A stretch of DNA of 18,655 nt, taken from positions 1 through 18,655 of the forward strand of contig CAZEAC010000094.1 of assembly GCA_964510065.1 (NCBI GenBank). Direction: 5' to 3'. The position numbers and the translations under genes are program-made. Below are positions 6,731-12,541 of the stretch, piece after piece; position 1 is the first letter of the stretch, and every line of letters starts with the position of its first letter. The notes beneath the pieces were generated by a model. It was given only the letters and a program-made list of their open reading frames with translations, was not told where the DNA came from and searched no databases. This stretch comes from CAZEAC01 sp964510065. Its GTDB lineage: Bacteria; Bdellovibrionota_C; UBA2361; CAIXSY01.

Positions 6731-6791
6731 GCTCTGCTTCGCCAAGAAGAATGTCGTATTAGATCGCTCCGATCAGACGAACTTCCCTGGG

Positions 6792-7226
6792 CTAAGCACG
6801 CTCGCCGAGGAGCGACGGAAGAGTCAGAACGAAAGACTTAATCTCGTCACGAACCCTTCTATAGGGACTCATTTTTTGCTCTTCGCCTGAAAGCTGTTTG
6901 GCTAACGTTGGCGGATCGTCAAACGGAATGGAAATAGCTCTGGTTGCGTTGGGAGTGGTAGGACAAGAAGCCGCTGCACTATCACAGACAGCTACCAGGA
7001 GATCAAAGTGCACGGACGAAAGACTTTCCAAAGACTTTGACCCATGGCCTGAGATGTCTATACCAACTTCGGCCATTGCCTTTATTGCCAGGGGATTTAA
7101 CCCATGTGGATTAGTCCCTGCAGAGTAAGCTTCAACCTGTCCTTGCAGCAGCTTCTTAGTCCATCCCTCGGCCATCTGACTGCGGCAGGAGTTCCCAGTG
7201 CATAAGAAAAGGACCTTAGGCGTCAT
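6792..7226 (-). CDS. arsC: Thioredoxin-coupled arsenate reductase (LMW-PTP type)
   Basis: This 144-residue cytosolic enzyme reduces arsenate to arsenite. The phosphatase loop C-T-G-N-S-C-R-S is at residues 9-16, with nucleophile C9 and R15. The redox pair of the Staphylococcus ArsC type is present as C81 and C88 (VCDSAAASCPTTP), followed by the general-acid region FDDPP. Those two cysteines mark it as arsenate reductase rather than a tyrosine phosphatase. Its ATG overlaps the arsM stop codon (ATGA), so translation is coupled. It is the last gene of the arsR-arsM-arsC operon. No arsenite efflux pump (arsB or acr3) is seen in the window, so methylation would be the outlet for the arsenite produced, unless a pump lies elsewhere. 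Confidence 0.92.
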   Translation of the reverse strand: MTPKVLFLCTGNSCRSQMAEGWTKKLLQGQVEAYSAGTNPHGLNPLAIKAMAEVGIDISGHGSKSLESLSSVHFDLLVAVCDSAAASCPTTPNATRAISIPFDDPPTLAKQLSGEEQKMSPYRRVRDEIKSFVLTLPSLLGERA

Positions 7227-8029
7227 TTTTGCCCATATACAGTCACGCTAAGGATCGCCGAGCTACTACTGAAGGACTTTGCCTCATCGGGTGTGAGATA
7301 TTTCTCCAAAACTTCAAGCGGAAGCTTAATTTGCTTTTCAATTTTTACCTCTATTTTTGTAAACCCGGACTTAGCTATTAACTCAAGATACTCGCTCTTT
7401 AGAATTGCTCCCGAAACGCAGCCGGCATACATTTCGGCAGCTTTTTGCAAATCCGTGGGCAGTTCTCGCGCGAGAACGATATCTGAGACTGAAAAGTGAC
7501 CGTTCTTCTTCAGTACTCTATACATTTCACTGAAAGCCTTGGGCTTATTAGGCACCAAATTCAACACACAATTACTTATCACGACGTCGATTGAATCTGA
7601 ATCGATCGGCATTGCTTCGATATCGCCTAAACGAAATTCGACATTTGAGTAGCCGAGTGTCTGGGAGTTCTTTCGCGCCTTTTCAATCATCTGCTCGGTC
7701 ATGTCGAGTCCAATGACTCTACCGCGTTCGCCGACGAGTGCGCGCGCGACAAAAGCATCATTGCCCGCGCCGGAACCAAGATCGAGCACGGTATCGCCAG
7801 CCTTAATTGCGGCCACTTCTGTAGGTATGCCACATCCAAGTTTCAAGTCTGCATCCTTGTTGTAGCCCTTGAGCTGAGTGTAATCGTCGTTAAAGCAGGT
7901 CATGTCATGAGGTTCACTTCCACAGCATTGAGTCCCACAGCAGGTTGAATTGCTGAGCTCCGCAAGTGATTTCTTTGCAATCTCGCCGTATTTTTCTTTG
8001 ACGATATTTTTTAGGTTCTCATTTTCCAT
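7223..8029 (-). CDS. arsM: Arsenite S-adenosylmethionine methyltransferase
   Basis: A 268-residue class I methyltransferase that converts arsenite to methylated arsenicals using SAM. The SAM-binding motif VLDLGSGAGNDAF is at residues 81-93, with the acidic strand end GLDM at 107-110. The arsenic-binding cysteines are all in place: C66 in LKLGCG, C154 in ISNCVLNL and C204 in YAGCVSGA. An additional N-terminal cysteine cluster (C30, C31, C35, C36 and C45) is typical of many bacterial ArsM proteins. AGGAG lies just before the ATG. The start overlaps the end of arsR by 11 bases and the stop overlaps arsC by 4. Substrate and function are well supported by these residues. Confidence 0.93.
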   Translation of the reverse strand: MENENLKNIVKEKYGEIAKKSLAELSNSTCCGTQCCGSEPHDMTCFNDDYTQLKGYNKDADLKLGCGIPTEVAAIKAGDTVLDLGSGAGNDAFVARALVGERGRVIGLDMTEQMIEKARKNSQTLGYSNVEFRLGDIEAMPIDSDSIDVVISNCVLNLVPNKPKAFSEMYRVLKKNGHFSVSDIVLARELPTDLQKAAEMYAGCVSGAILKSEYLELIAKSGFTKIEVKIEKQIKLPLEVLEKYLTPDEAKSFSSSSAILSVTVYGQK

Positions 8030-8378
8030 AGTATCTCCTTGAGCAACATTTTCTTGATTTTAAACTTCTGTTCAGCGAGCCGAATAATCCGGAGATTAGC
8101 TTTTCAAGCTCCATTACCGCGCGGGCGTCCAGACAGTAACAGGACTTCATTCCCTCTACTTCACCAGTAATAAGACCGGCATCTTTAAGCTCGTGTAGGT
8201 GCTGCGAAACAGTCGACTGTGCCAGGGGCAGTACCTCAACTATCTCTCCGCAGATGCATGAGTTCTTTTTCGCCAAAGTTTGGAGGATTGCCAGGCGTGC
8301 AGGGTGCGAGAGCGCCTTCGCGTAGCGCGCCAAGGTAACTAAATCTCCGTCAAATTGTTCAGCTTTTGATCGAGCCAT
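8019..8378 (-). CDS. arsR: ArsR/SmtB-family arsenite-responsive repressor
   Basis: A 119-residue winged-helix repressor. KALSHPARLAILQTL (21-35) is the conserved first part; the recognition helix is AQSTVSQHLHELKDAGLI (53-70). The metalloid site lies at C41 and C43 in SCICGEI, which corresponds to the classic ELCVC alpha-3 site that releases DNA when arsenite binds. Further cysteine pairs at 80/82 and 111/112 may add ligands. The ATG at 8378 follows the operator with only two bases between, and no Shine-Dalgarno exists, so the mRNA may be almost leaderless. First gene of the arsRMC operon, with an 11-base overlap into arsM. Confidence 0.93.
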   Translation of the reverse strand: MARSKAEQFDGDLVTLARYAKALSHPARLAILQTLAKKNSCICGEIVEVLPLAQSTVSQHLHELKDAGLITGEVEGMKSCYCLDARAVMELEKLISGLFGSLNRSLKSRKCCSRRYYGK

Positions 8379-8380
8379 AA

Positions 8381-8403
8381 ATCGTATATCGTAAGTATAC
8401 GAT
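8381..8403. promoter_or_regulatory. ArsR operator, 8-bp inverted repeat
   Basis: ATCGTATA (8381-8388) and TATACGAT (8396-8403) form a perfect inverted repeat with a 7-base spacer immediately upstream of arsR. Its size and AT-rich arms fit ArsR/SmtB operators. The position over the -10 box explains repression. Binding by this ArsR is inferred. Confidence 0.75.
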
Positions 8404-8422
8404 AAATGGCGAAGTGGCGCAA
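8394..8422 (-). promoter_or_regulatory. Promoter of the arsRMC operon
   Basis: On the minus strand TTGCGC (8422-8417) and TATACT (8399-8394) are separated by 17 bases. The start point would fall near 8386, giving a leader of about eight bases before the arsR ATG. The -10 box overlaps the operator at 8381-8403, as expected for repression. Confidence 0.6.
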
Positions 8423-8549
8423 GCTTGCATTCGGTGGTCGGGGTACTGGGCGTTGAAAGCCTACCGACCTCAACGGCGTGCCTGATAGGGGCTTATTTGT
8501 TTATGAGTAGACCCTTGTTTTCTCGCAATTGCATCACTACATAGATATA

Positions 8550-8730
8550 TAGAGCGCATCCGGAAATAAGGTCCGTAGGGAGGTCGGGCGAAATGCGACG
8601 GGTCAAGGAAGAGAGAGAAAAACGCTCGGAAGCAGCCTATCAGGCTTTTGAGAACGTTTTTCTCTCTCTGACGCAGCTCCCGTCCCATTGCAGCCGACCG
8701 TACTAGGACTCTATTTCCGGATGCGCTCTA
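8550..8730. mobile_element. MITE with 17-19 bp terminal inverted repeats, self-complementary along its length
   Basis: The 181-base element begins TAGAGCGCATCCGGAAATA (8550-8568) and ends with its exact reverse complement (8712-8729 plus A8730). If the first and last TA are the target duplication, the terminal repeats are 17 bp (8552-8568 and 8712-8728); a TA target is the habit of IS630/Tc1/mariner elements. The interior is also paired: GAGAGAGAAAAACG (8611-8624) with its complement at 8655-8668, and AGCCT/AGGCT around a three-base loop centred exactly at 8640. The whole unit can fold into one imperfect hairpin. It encodes no transposase. It lies between the arsR promoter and the small Cys-rich genes, so it may have separated formerly adjacent divergent genes. 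Confidence 0.8.
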
Positions 8731-8757
8731 GGTACTTCAGTCAATGCCGAGGAATGT

Positions 8758-8898
8758 ATGAAAACAATGAATGCAAAGTGTCGCAACTCGCAAGAGCCCG
8801 GCGCTTCTTGCTGTAAGAATAAAATCAGCTGTCCGCCGTGTCTCATAGTCTGGGCGTTCTTGTTAGTGGCGATTGTTGTGCAGTTTTTAATTCGCTAA
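8758..8898 (+). CDS. 46-residue Cys-rich single-helix membrane protein
   Basis: A small gene with a clear GAGGA (8749-8753) four bases before its ATG. The peptide has a polar head with C8, the pair C18/C19 and a CPPC motif at 25-28. One membrane helix follows (about residues 28-45: LIVWAFLLVAIVVQFLI) and the peptide ends with Arg. The closely spaced thiols directly at the membrane face suggest metal or metalloid binding or thiol redox activity; no family is recognised. The next gene, another small protein with CPLC, starts 20 bases later, so they form an operon. An alternative in-frame ATG at 8767 would shorten it by three residues. Coding status rests on ribosome-binding site, composition and context. 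Confidence 0.6.
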   Translation: MKTMNAKCRNSQEPGASCCKNKISCPPCLIVWAFLLVAIVVQFLIR

Positions 8899-8918
8899 GG
8901 TGAAAGGGGAGTTGCGAT

Positions 8919-9146
8919 ATGGATGAAAAAGAGCTTTCAGGCGACCTGAATAAGAGAAGGTTTGAAGGCAATACCTGTATGGCGCTTGGCGCTGGTGTCG
9001 GCGCTCTTGGCGCGGCTTCAGCGGCGTTAACGGGGGCGCTTTGCCCACTGTGCATTTTTATTGCGCCAGGATTGATTGGATATGGAGCATTTAGAAGATG
9101 GCGAAAACCAGTGATTCGGCAGGAAGAGTCGACAGATAAGAAGTGA
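8919..9146 (+). CDS. 75-residue small membrane protein with CPLC motif
   Basis: AGGGGAG (8905-8911) sits seven bases before the ATG. The protein has a charged N-terminus, Cys20, a Gly/Ala-rich hydrophobic stretch from 20 to 57 that can form two short helices, a CPLC motif at 42-45 near the turn, then a strongly basic FRRWRK (58-63) and a polar tail. The CPxC inside the membrane recalls metal-transfer motifs of small mercury carriers such as MerF/MerT, but the rest of the sequence does not match them. It forms a pair with the 46-residue CPPC protein and faces the convergent MarR gene. Metal or metalloid handling is a guess from motif and neighbourhood. Confidence 0.65.
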   Translation: MDEKELSGDLNKRRFEGNTCMALGAGVGALGAASAALTGALCPLCIFIAPGLIGYGAFRRWRKPVIRQEESTDKK

Positions 9147-9216
9147 AAATTCTGGCCGCACATGCGAGCTCAAGAGCCACTCGAATGGATATGATTGTAG
9201 GACTTGGCTAGTTCAA

Positions 9217-9795
9217 TCAGTCTCGGTAGGTGACGTCAGTATGTTCTCTGCAAATTCTTAGACTTTCCCTCTCGTGTAATGGCTCTCCCGTGAGACCGCA
9301 TTGATGTGACTGCTCTAGTGCGTCTCTGCGAAAGTGAGCGCAGGTATAGCAGATCGAGAAAGTTCGTGATTTGCGCGCTCTCTGCATTGTTTTTAAAAAG
9401 ACAAGCAAGATTTGATTCAATTGATTCCTGAGATCGGGGAGTGCCGTTACTGCTTGAATAGTATCTGACGACTGCGTGCATCGCTCGACTAGCTTCTGAG
9501 CTGTGGAGGTAAGTTGAAGGTGCTGAATACGAGCATCATTTTTATCTTTTACTTTTCGTAGTAGTTTCTTTTTCTCCAGAGAGAGAACCGTTTGCGACAC
9601 TGTGCCTTTGGTAAGGCCTAGGTACTCAGTAAGGGCTAATGGGGTATCGCTATAATGATTACATTTGGTGAGATAAATCAGGCTCTCAAGTTGGCGAAGG
9701 TTTAATCCGGACGAATAGGCGAACTCTCGCAAGCGTGAGCGGTGCAGATGGCCTATTCGCTCAATCAGATTCTCGAGTTGGTTCAAGTCGTTCAT
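9217..9795 (-). CDS. MarR-family regulator with C-terminal cysteine cluster
   Basis: The ATG at 9795 gives 192 residues; a TTG at 9816 would add seven residues but overlaps the operator and is less likely. Residues 30-97 form a MarR winged helix: LNLRQLESLIYLT, the helix-turn-helix LALTEYLGLTKGTVSQTVLSLEKK, and a wing at KVKDKNDARIQHLQLT. Beyond the usual MarR length lies a cysteine-rich tail with CYTC at 149-152, HQC at 164-166 and ICREH at 181-185, which could form a zinc or iron-sulfur site or a redox switch. The gene is divergent from a thioredoxin-fold gene, and near-identical palindromes occur on both sides of the shared promoter region. It therefore probably controls itself and that gene in response to metal or thiol stress; the signal is inferred. 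Confidence 0.82.
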   Translation of the reverse strand: MNDLNQLENLIERIGHLHRSRLREFAYSSGLNLRQLESLIYLTKCNHYSDTPLALTEYLGLTKGTVSQTVLSLEKKKLLRKVKDKNDARIQHLQLTSTAQKLVERCTQSSDTIQAVTALPDLRNQLNQILLVFLKTMQRARKSRTFSICYTCAHFRRDALEQSHQCGLTGEPLHERESLRICREHTDVTYRD

Positions 9796-9804
9796 GATCA
9801 GATT

Positions 9805-9819
9805 GTATCGATTCAATAC
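9805..9819. promoter_or_regulatory. Putative operator 1 of the Cys-MarR regulator
   Basis: GTATCGATTCAATAC at 9805-9819 is a near-perfect 15-base palindrome and matches the site at 9859-9873 in 13 of 15 positions. It sits ten bases upstream of the regulator's ATG at 9795, so binding here would block its expression. Confidence 0.6.
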
Positions 9820-9823
9820 TACC

Positions 9824-9851
9824 TTGACAATTATATATGCCTGGCTATGCT
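9824..9851 (+). promoter_or_regulatory. Promoter of the thioredoxin-fold gene
   Basis: A consensus -35 TTGACA (9824-9829) is followed after 16 bases by TATGCT (9846-9851). The predicted start lies around 9858, at the edge of the palindrome 9859-9873. The -35 match is exact; the -10 match is moderate. Confidence 0.55.
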
Positions 9852-9858
9852 ATATATC

Positions 9859-9873
9859 GTATCGAGTCGATAC
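9859..9873. promoter_or_regulatory. Putative operator 2 of the Cys-MarR regulator
   Basis: GTATCGAGTCGATAC is a perfect 7-1-7 palindrome at the expected transcription start of the thioredoxin-fold gene. With the site at 9805-9819 it defines a shared motif GTATYGANTCGATAC (one orientation of the first site). Two matching sites flanking one divergent promoter support joint control. Confidence 0.65.
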
Positions 9874-9896
9874 TAGTAACAAAAAAGGATTGTATT

Positions 9897-10130
9897 ATGA
9901 AGAAAGGAACCTTTTATCACGCTGGATGTCCCGTTTGTGTGGAAGCTGAGCAGCAGCTTGCGGCTGCGATAGATTCGAAGAGCTATCAAGTAGAGGTAGT
10001 TCATTTAGGAAAGAATAAAGATCAGATTCCAAATGCGGAACGTGCGGGAGTGAAGTCGGTTCCAGCCTTGGTGCTGGACAATAAGGTGTTTCACATTAAT
10101 TTTGGAGCATCTGTCGCGGATCTTAAATGA
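9897..10130 (+). CDS. Small thioredoxin/glutaredoxin-fold protein with CPVC
   Basis: From the ATG at 9897 the product is 77 residues. AAGGAT lies six bases upstream, and an earlier ATG at 9837 would start inside the promoter. The sequence follows a minimal thioredoxin fold: strand GTFYHAG, active site C-P-V-C at residues 11-14, helix to about 28, strand YQVEVVHLG, and the cis-proline loop GVKSVPALVLD (51-61). It probably acts as a cytosolic dithiol oxidoreductase or as a thiol metal-binding carrier. Control by the divergent Cys-MarR protein is suggested by the palindrome over its transcription start. The following 136 bases contain stem-loops but no gene. Confidence 0.85.
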   Translation: MKKGTFYHAGCPVCVEAEQQLAAAIDSKSYQVEVVHLGKNKDQIPNAERAGVKSVPALVLDNKVFHINFGASVADLK

Positions 10131-10266
10131 TCGCGAGATGGTGTTATGGTTAGCAGCGATCTTGGAAGGGATCTCGACTGCTAACCGCCATCGTGAACGA
10201 TTGTTCCCAGTTGTTCCTGAGCAAGCTGGGAAGGCTCACGAGAGTCCCGCTTGAGCGGCTGACAAG
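10131..10266. other. Convergent intergenic region with stem-loops
   Basis: GGTTAGCAG (10148-10156) pairs perfectly with CTGCTAACC (10178-10186), with GATC pairs inside the loop (10158-10161 and 10170-10173) and GATGG/CCATC outside. A second stem TTCCCAG/CTGGGAA is at 10204-10210 and 10226-10232. They lie between the convergent thioredoxin-fold and nnrS genes and may end transcription from both sides, but no T-tract follows on either strand. Confidence 0.45.
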
Positions 10267-11469
10267 CTATTCTAGTTGGCCGTCAGCTCTCGGTAAATAA
10301 AGAACTTCTGTAAACGAGATCAGAAATAGTGCAAATGCTGTGATCCAGGAGACCTGCGCGAGGACGATCCAATGAGTGTAATAGGCCATGCTGACCAACG
10401 GGAATCCGACTCTAAATATTCCGCCCAGAACTAAGAGTAAGAATGCGAACGTTATAAGCGATGGTGGACTACGAATATCCCTTCCAGTATGACCTAAGGA
10501 GACTCTCGCCATCATGCCAAGGGTCACCACGCCGATGCCTCCAATTGCAAAGGCATGAACGGCAAGATAAGGCGAGATTGCTGCGTAAACCGAAATGGCA
10601 GACAAAAGGAACCCGATGTTTATAAACACCACGGAAAGATAGAGGCTCCATAGAAGCGGCTTGCTCCATATTCCTGATGAGTACCAGGATATCAATCGAA
10701 TGGTGTTTAGGGTGAACAAAGAAATAGATAGAAAGCCTTGGGCGGCTTGGTTTTTAATGAACAGCTGATTAACAAAGAACACGATAAAAAGTGCCAGGGT
10801 AGCGTTTGTTATCCAACGGGGATTCGAGACCGCCACGTTATGCGCAACTCCGTTTCTGATGAAGGCGGGAAATACTCTGCCACTGATTATGACGATAAGT
10901 GCAATGACAGTGTACAGTCCCACATAAATCCCGAAGTGAGATCCATCTCTAAGCAACCCGAAAGCGCCCAAATAAAAAGAAAGATTCCCCAGCGTGAGAA
11001 GCACCACAGTCGCCAAAATGCCAAGTTGCTGCCACTGTTTGACTCTGATGATCGGGGTTGCAACTGACCCAAGCAGCCCAAACATAAACAACATGTCGGA
11101 GAGGGCAGCCAGCTCCAGGAACTGCACGCCAAAAAGGAAGAGCATTCTTGCCGCGAGCCATAACAAAAACAGCTGAATGAGTGACCTGCCATGGGTGGTC
11201 TTAATTCCCGTCCAATTCATAACAGCAGTAAGCAGAAAGCCAGCAATTACGGCCATCGCGTAACCGTAAATCATTTCATGTGAATGCCATTGAAACGGCG
11301 ACAATGTGCCCATCGGTAGCGCGATGTAAGACAAAAAGACCGGCACCCATAGACCAATTGAAACTATCGCAAATACTGCAGCCCCTAAGAAAAAAGGGCG
11401 AAAGCCGAGGTTGAATAGGGCAAAACTGCTGGTGGGGAGTGGCTTCTTACTAATCTGAACCAGAGACAT
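10267..11469 (-). CDS. nnrS: NnrS-family heme/copper membrane protein
   Basis: From the ATG at 11469 the product is 400 residues; GGAG lies eight bases upstream, while the longest frame starts at 11502. About twelve membrane helices run through the whole protein. Family-specific residues are present: GFRPFFLGAA near 22-31, QWHSHEMIYGYAMAVIAGF with H62 and H64 (likely heme or copper ligands), SGRVFPAFIRNG in the middle, and HAFAIGGIGVVTLGMMARVS followed by LGHTGR near 320-345. NnrS proteins are widespread in denitrifiers and protect against or respond to nitric oxide stress; the exact activity is not settled. No nitrite or NO reductase is present here. It shares strand with the DUF2231-like gene upstream but has its own candidate promoter. 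Confidence 0.9.
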   Translation of the reverse strand: MSLVQISKKPLPTSSFALFNLGFRPFFLGAAVFAIVSIGLWVPVFLSYIALPMGTLSPFQWHSHEMIYGYAMAVIAGFLLTAVMNWTGIKTTHGRSLIQLFLLWLAARMLFLFGVQFLELAALSDMLFMFGLLGSVATPIIRVKQWQQLGILATVVLLTLGNLSFYLGAFGLLRDGSHFGIYVGLYTVIALIVIISGRVFPAFIRNGVAHNVAVSNPRWITNATLALFIVFFVNQLFIKNQAAQGFLSISLFTLNTIRLISWYSSGIWSKPLLWSLYLSVVFINIGFLLSAISVYAAISPYLAVHAFAIGGIGVVTLGMMARVSLGHTGRDIRSPPSLITFAFLLLVLGGIFRVGFPLVSMAYYTHWIVLAQVSWITAFALFLISFTEVLYLPRADGQLE

Positions 11470-11537
11470 CTGCATGCTCCACAAGTAATTTCCGACGCAC
11501 ATTCTTGCGTGGCGCTATGTTCGGATCATCAAATGCC

Positions 11538-11578
11538 ATTTGTTGCAAATTATGCCTGGTGTGCCCCCTGCAATGCAA
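11538..11578 (-). promoter_or_regulatory. Candidate nnrS promoter with overlapping palindrome
   Basis: On the minus strand TTGCAT (11578-11573) is followed after 18 bases by CATAAT (11554-11549). The palindrome ATTTGTTGCAAAT (11538-11550) overlaps the end of the -10 box and the start point. It does not match the FNR/DNR consensus TTGAT-N4-ATCAA, so the regulator is unknown. Confidence 0.45.
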
Positions 11579-11603
11579 AGCTTAATTTGACGTAGCGCTC
11601 ACG

Positions 11604-12092
11604 TTAGTCATCTTCAGATCTGATTGGCGTTGAATGTCCAGGAGGGCCTTTTTGGCCGAAAGCCTCGGGGTGGCGGATATTTCCGCCTTCTTTCGCGGTG
11701 TAGGCCAAAGCACCACTCGACAGGAATCCAAGAAGTAGTACGGGAACTACAAAGAGCCGCGCCTTTTGCACCGCGTACTTCAGAGACAGGAGGTACGCAA
11801 GGCTTGTAAGGCCAAGGGCGATCGTGAGCCACAGCGCTACCACTGCCGACTCCTCATGGGACTCGATAGCGGATTCAGCTATCCCCGCGACGTTTTCCAC
11901 GATTTCTTCGGCGCCTTCACCAAACGAGAAGGCAAGTCCGGCAAATGCCGCCGCCGCAACAAAGGTATTTAGCGCCACCAGCTTAATCGGCCTGCTCTTC
12001 CATTGATGTCCAATCAAATAGAGTATGAGAGACAGGGGAACAAGTACTATAGGAATGTGGACAATCATTAAGTGAATATGTGCCTGATTCAT
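11604..12092 (-). CDS. DUF2231-like four-helix membrane protein
   Basis: A 162-residue protein with four hydrophobic segments (about 9-27, 37-57, 83-104 and 112-131). The N-terminal IHLMIVHIPIVLVPLSLIL has the H-x(4)-H-I-P pattern of DUF2231, where histidines (H7, H12) near the membrane surface may bind heme or metal. The GEGAEEIVENV region followed by AIESHEESA between helices 2 and 3 is also typical of that family, with another conserved His at the HEE. The C-terminus is polar with KEGGNIRHPEAFG. It lies 101 bases upstream of nnrS on the same strand. A role beside NnrS in electron transfer or NO response is inferred from the location only. Confidence 0.7.
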   Translation of the reverse strand: MNQAHIHLMIVHIPIVLVPLSLILYLIGHQWKSRPIKLVALNTFVAAAAFAGLAFSFGEGAEEIVENVAGIAESAIESHEESAVVALWLTIALGLTSLAYLLSLKYAVQKARLFVVPVLLLGFLSSGALAYTAKEGGNIRHPEAFGQKGPPGHSTPIRSEDD

Positions 12093-12541
12093 GTCATTAA
12101 ACCTCGAAATATTATCTGCTTCGATTTACATAATGGGCTCGGTTGCCTTTTTATTAAATCCGACAGGTGTCAGATTGGCGTTTCCTTGTTAGATTTCAGG
12201 GGGTTAGTTTATAAAGAAGTAACTACCCATTGAGTTTGGGTAGCTTTTATCCGCACTCAGTGACCCCTGTGTCTCTGTGGTTTTATAAGTACCTAAACCA
12301 CAGAGACACCGAGGATACAGCGCGGCGTCGCCGCAACCAAATGTCGAAGGGGGGCGCCGTTCCGGCACGCGCGAGGAAGGGCGCGCGCCTCCACTGGGCC
12401 GCGCTGTGTCTCCCGTGTTATCCCTCCGGGGGGTTTCGGCTCCGCCGAAACAGTATTACCCTCCGTCAGAAAAATCTTCATAAAATTCAAAGATTCTGAC
12501 GGATAGTAATACAGAGTTAGGGAAAGATTACCCCGGGCTTA
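12093..12541. repeat. Gene-free patchwork of palindromes and hairpins
   Basis: Six separate foldable units fill this 449-base gap. They are an imperfect palindrome ATCCGACAGGTGTCAGAT (12158-12175); a stem CTACCCA/TGGGTAG (12223-12243) followed by CTTTTAT, terminator-like on the plus strand; 15-bp arms GTGTCTCTGTGGTTT/AAACCACAGAGACAC (12269-12309); a GC-rich arm pair ACAGCGCGGC/GCCGCGCTGT (12317-12326 and 12398-12407); a tight hairpin GTTTCGGC-tcc-GCCGAAAC (12433-12451); and GTATTAC..CCGTCAGAA paired with TTCTGACGG..GTAATAC (12453-12512). The CACAGAGACACC-type arm, whose spurious translation contains NHRDTEDT, resembles dispersed intergenic repeats of many bacteria. Base composition differs sharply from its flanks. 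No protein gene is supported. Confidence 0.7.

Noticed and set aside
8470..8688. 72-codon minus-strand open frame
   Set aside because: Most of it is inside the MITE, its sequence follows the inverted repeat, and the product resembles no family.
9837..9896. Upstream start for the thioredoxin-fold protein
   Set aside because: The extra codons cover the promoter and the 9859-9873 palindrome, while the ATG at 9897 has a good ribosome-binding site and begins the fold.
11520..11535. FNR/DNR-type half site TTGAT near nnrS
   Set aside because: Only one half (complement of ATCAA at 11528-11532) matches; the other half reads CGAAC, so it is not a credible FNR box.
12230..12499. 89-codon plus-strand open frame and its 65-codon minus-strand counterpart
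   Set aside because: Both lie wholly within the hairpin-rich repeat region; NHRDTEDT-like peptides are typical spurious translations of CACAGAGACACC repeats, and no ribosome-binding site or family match is seen.
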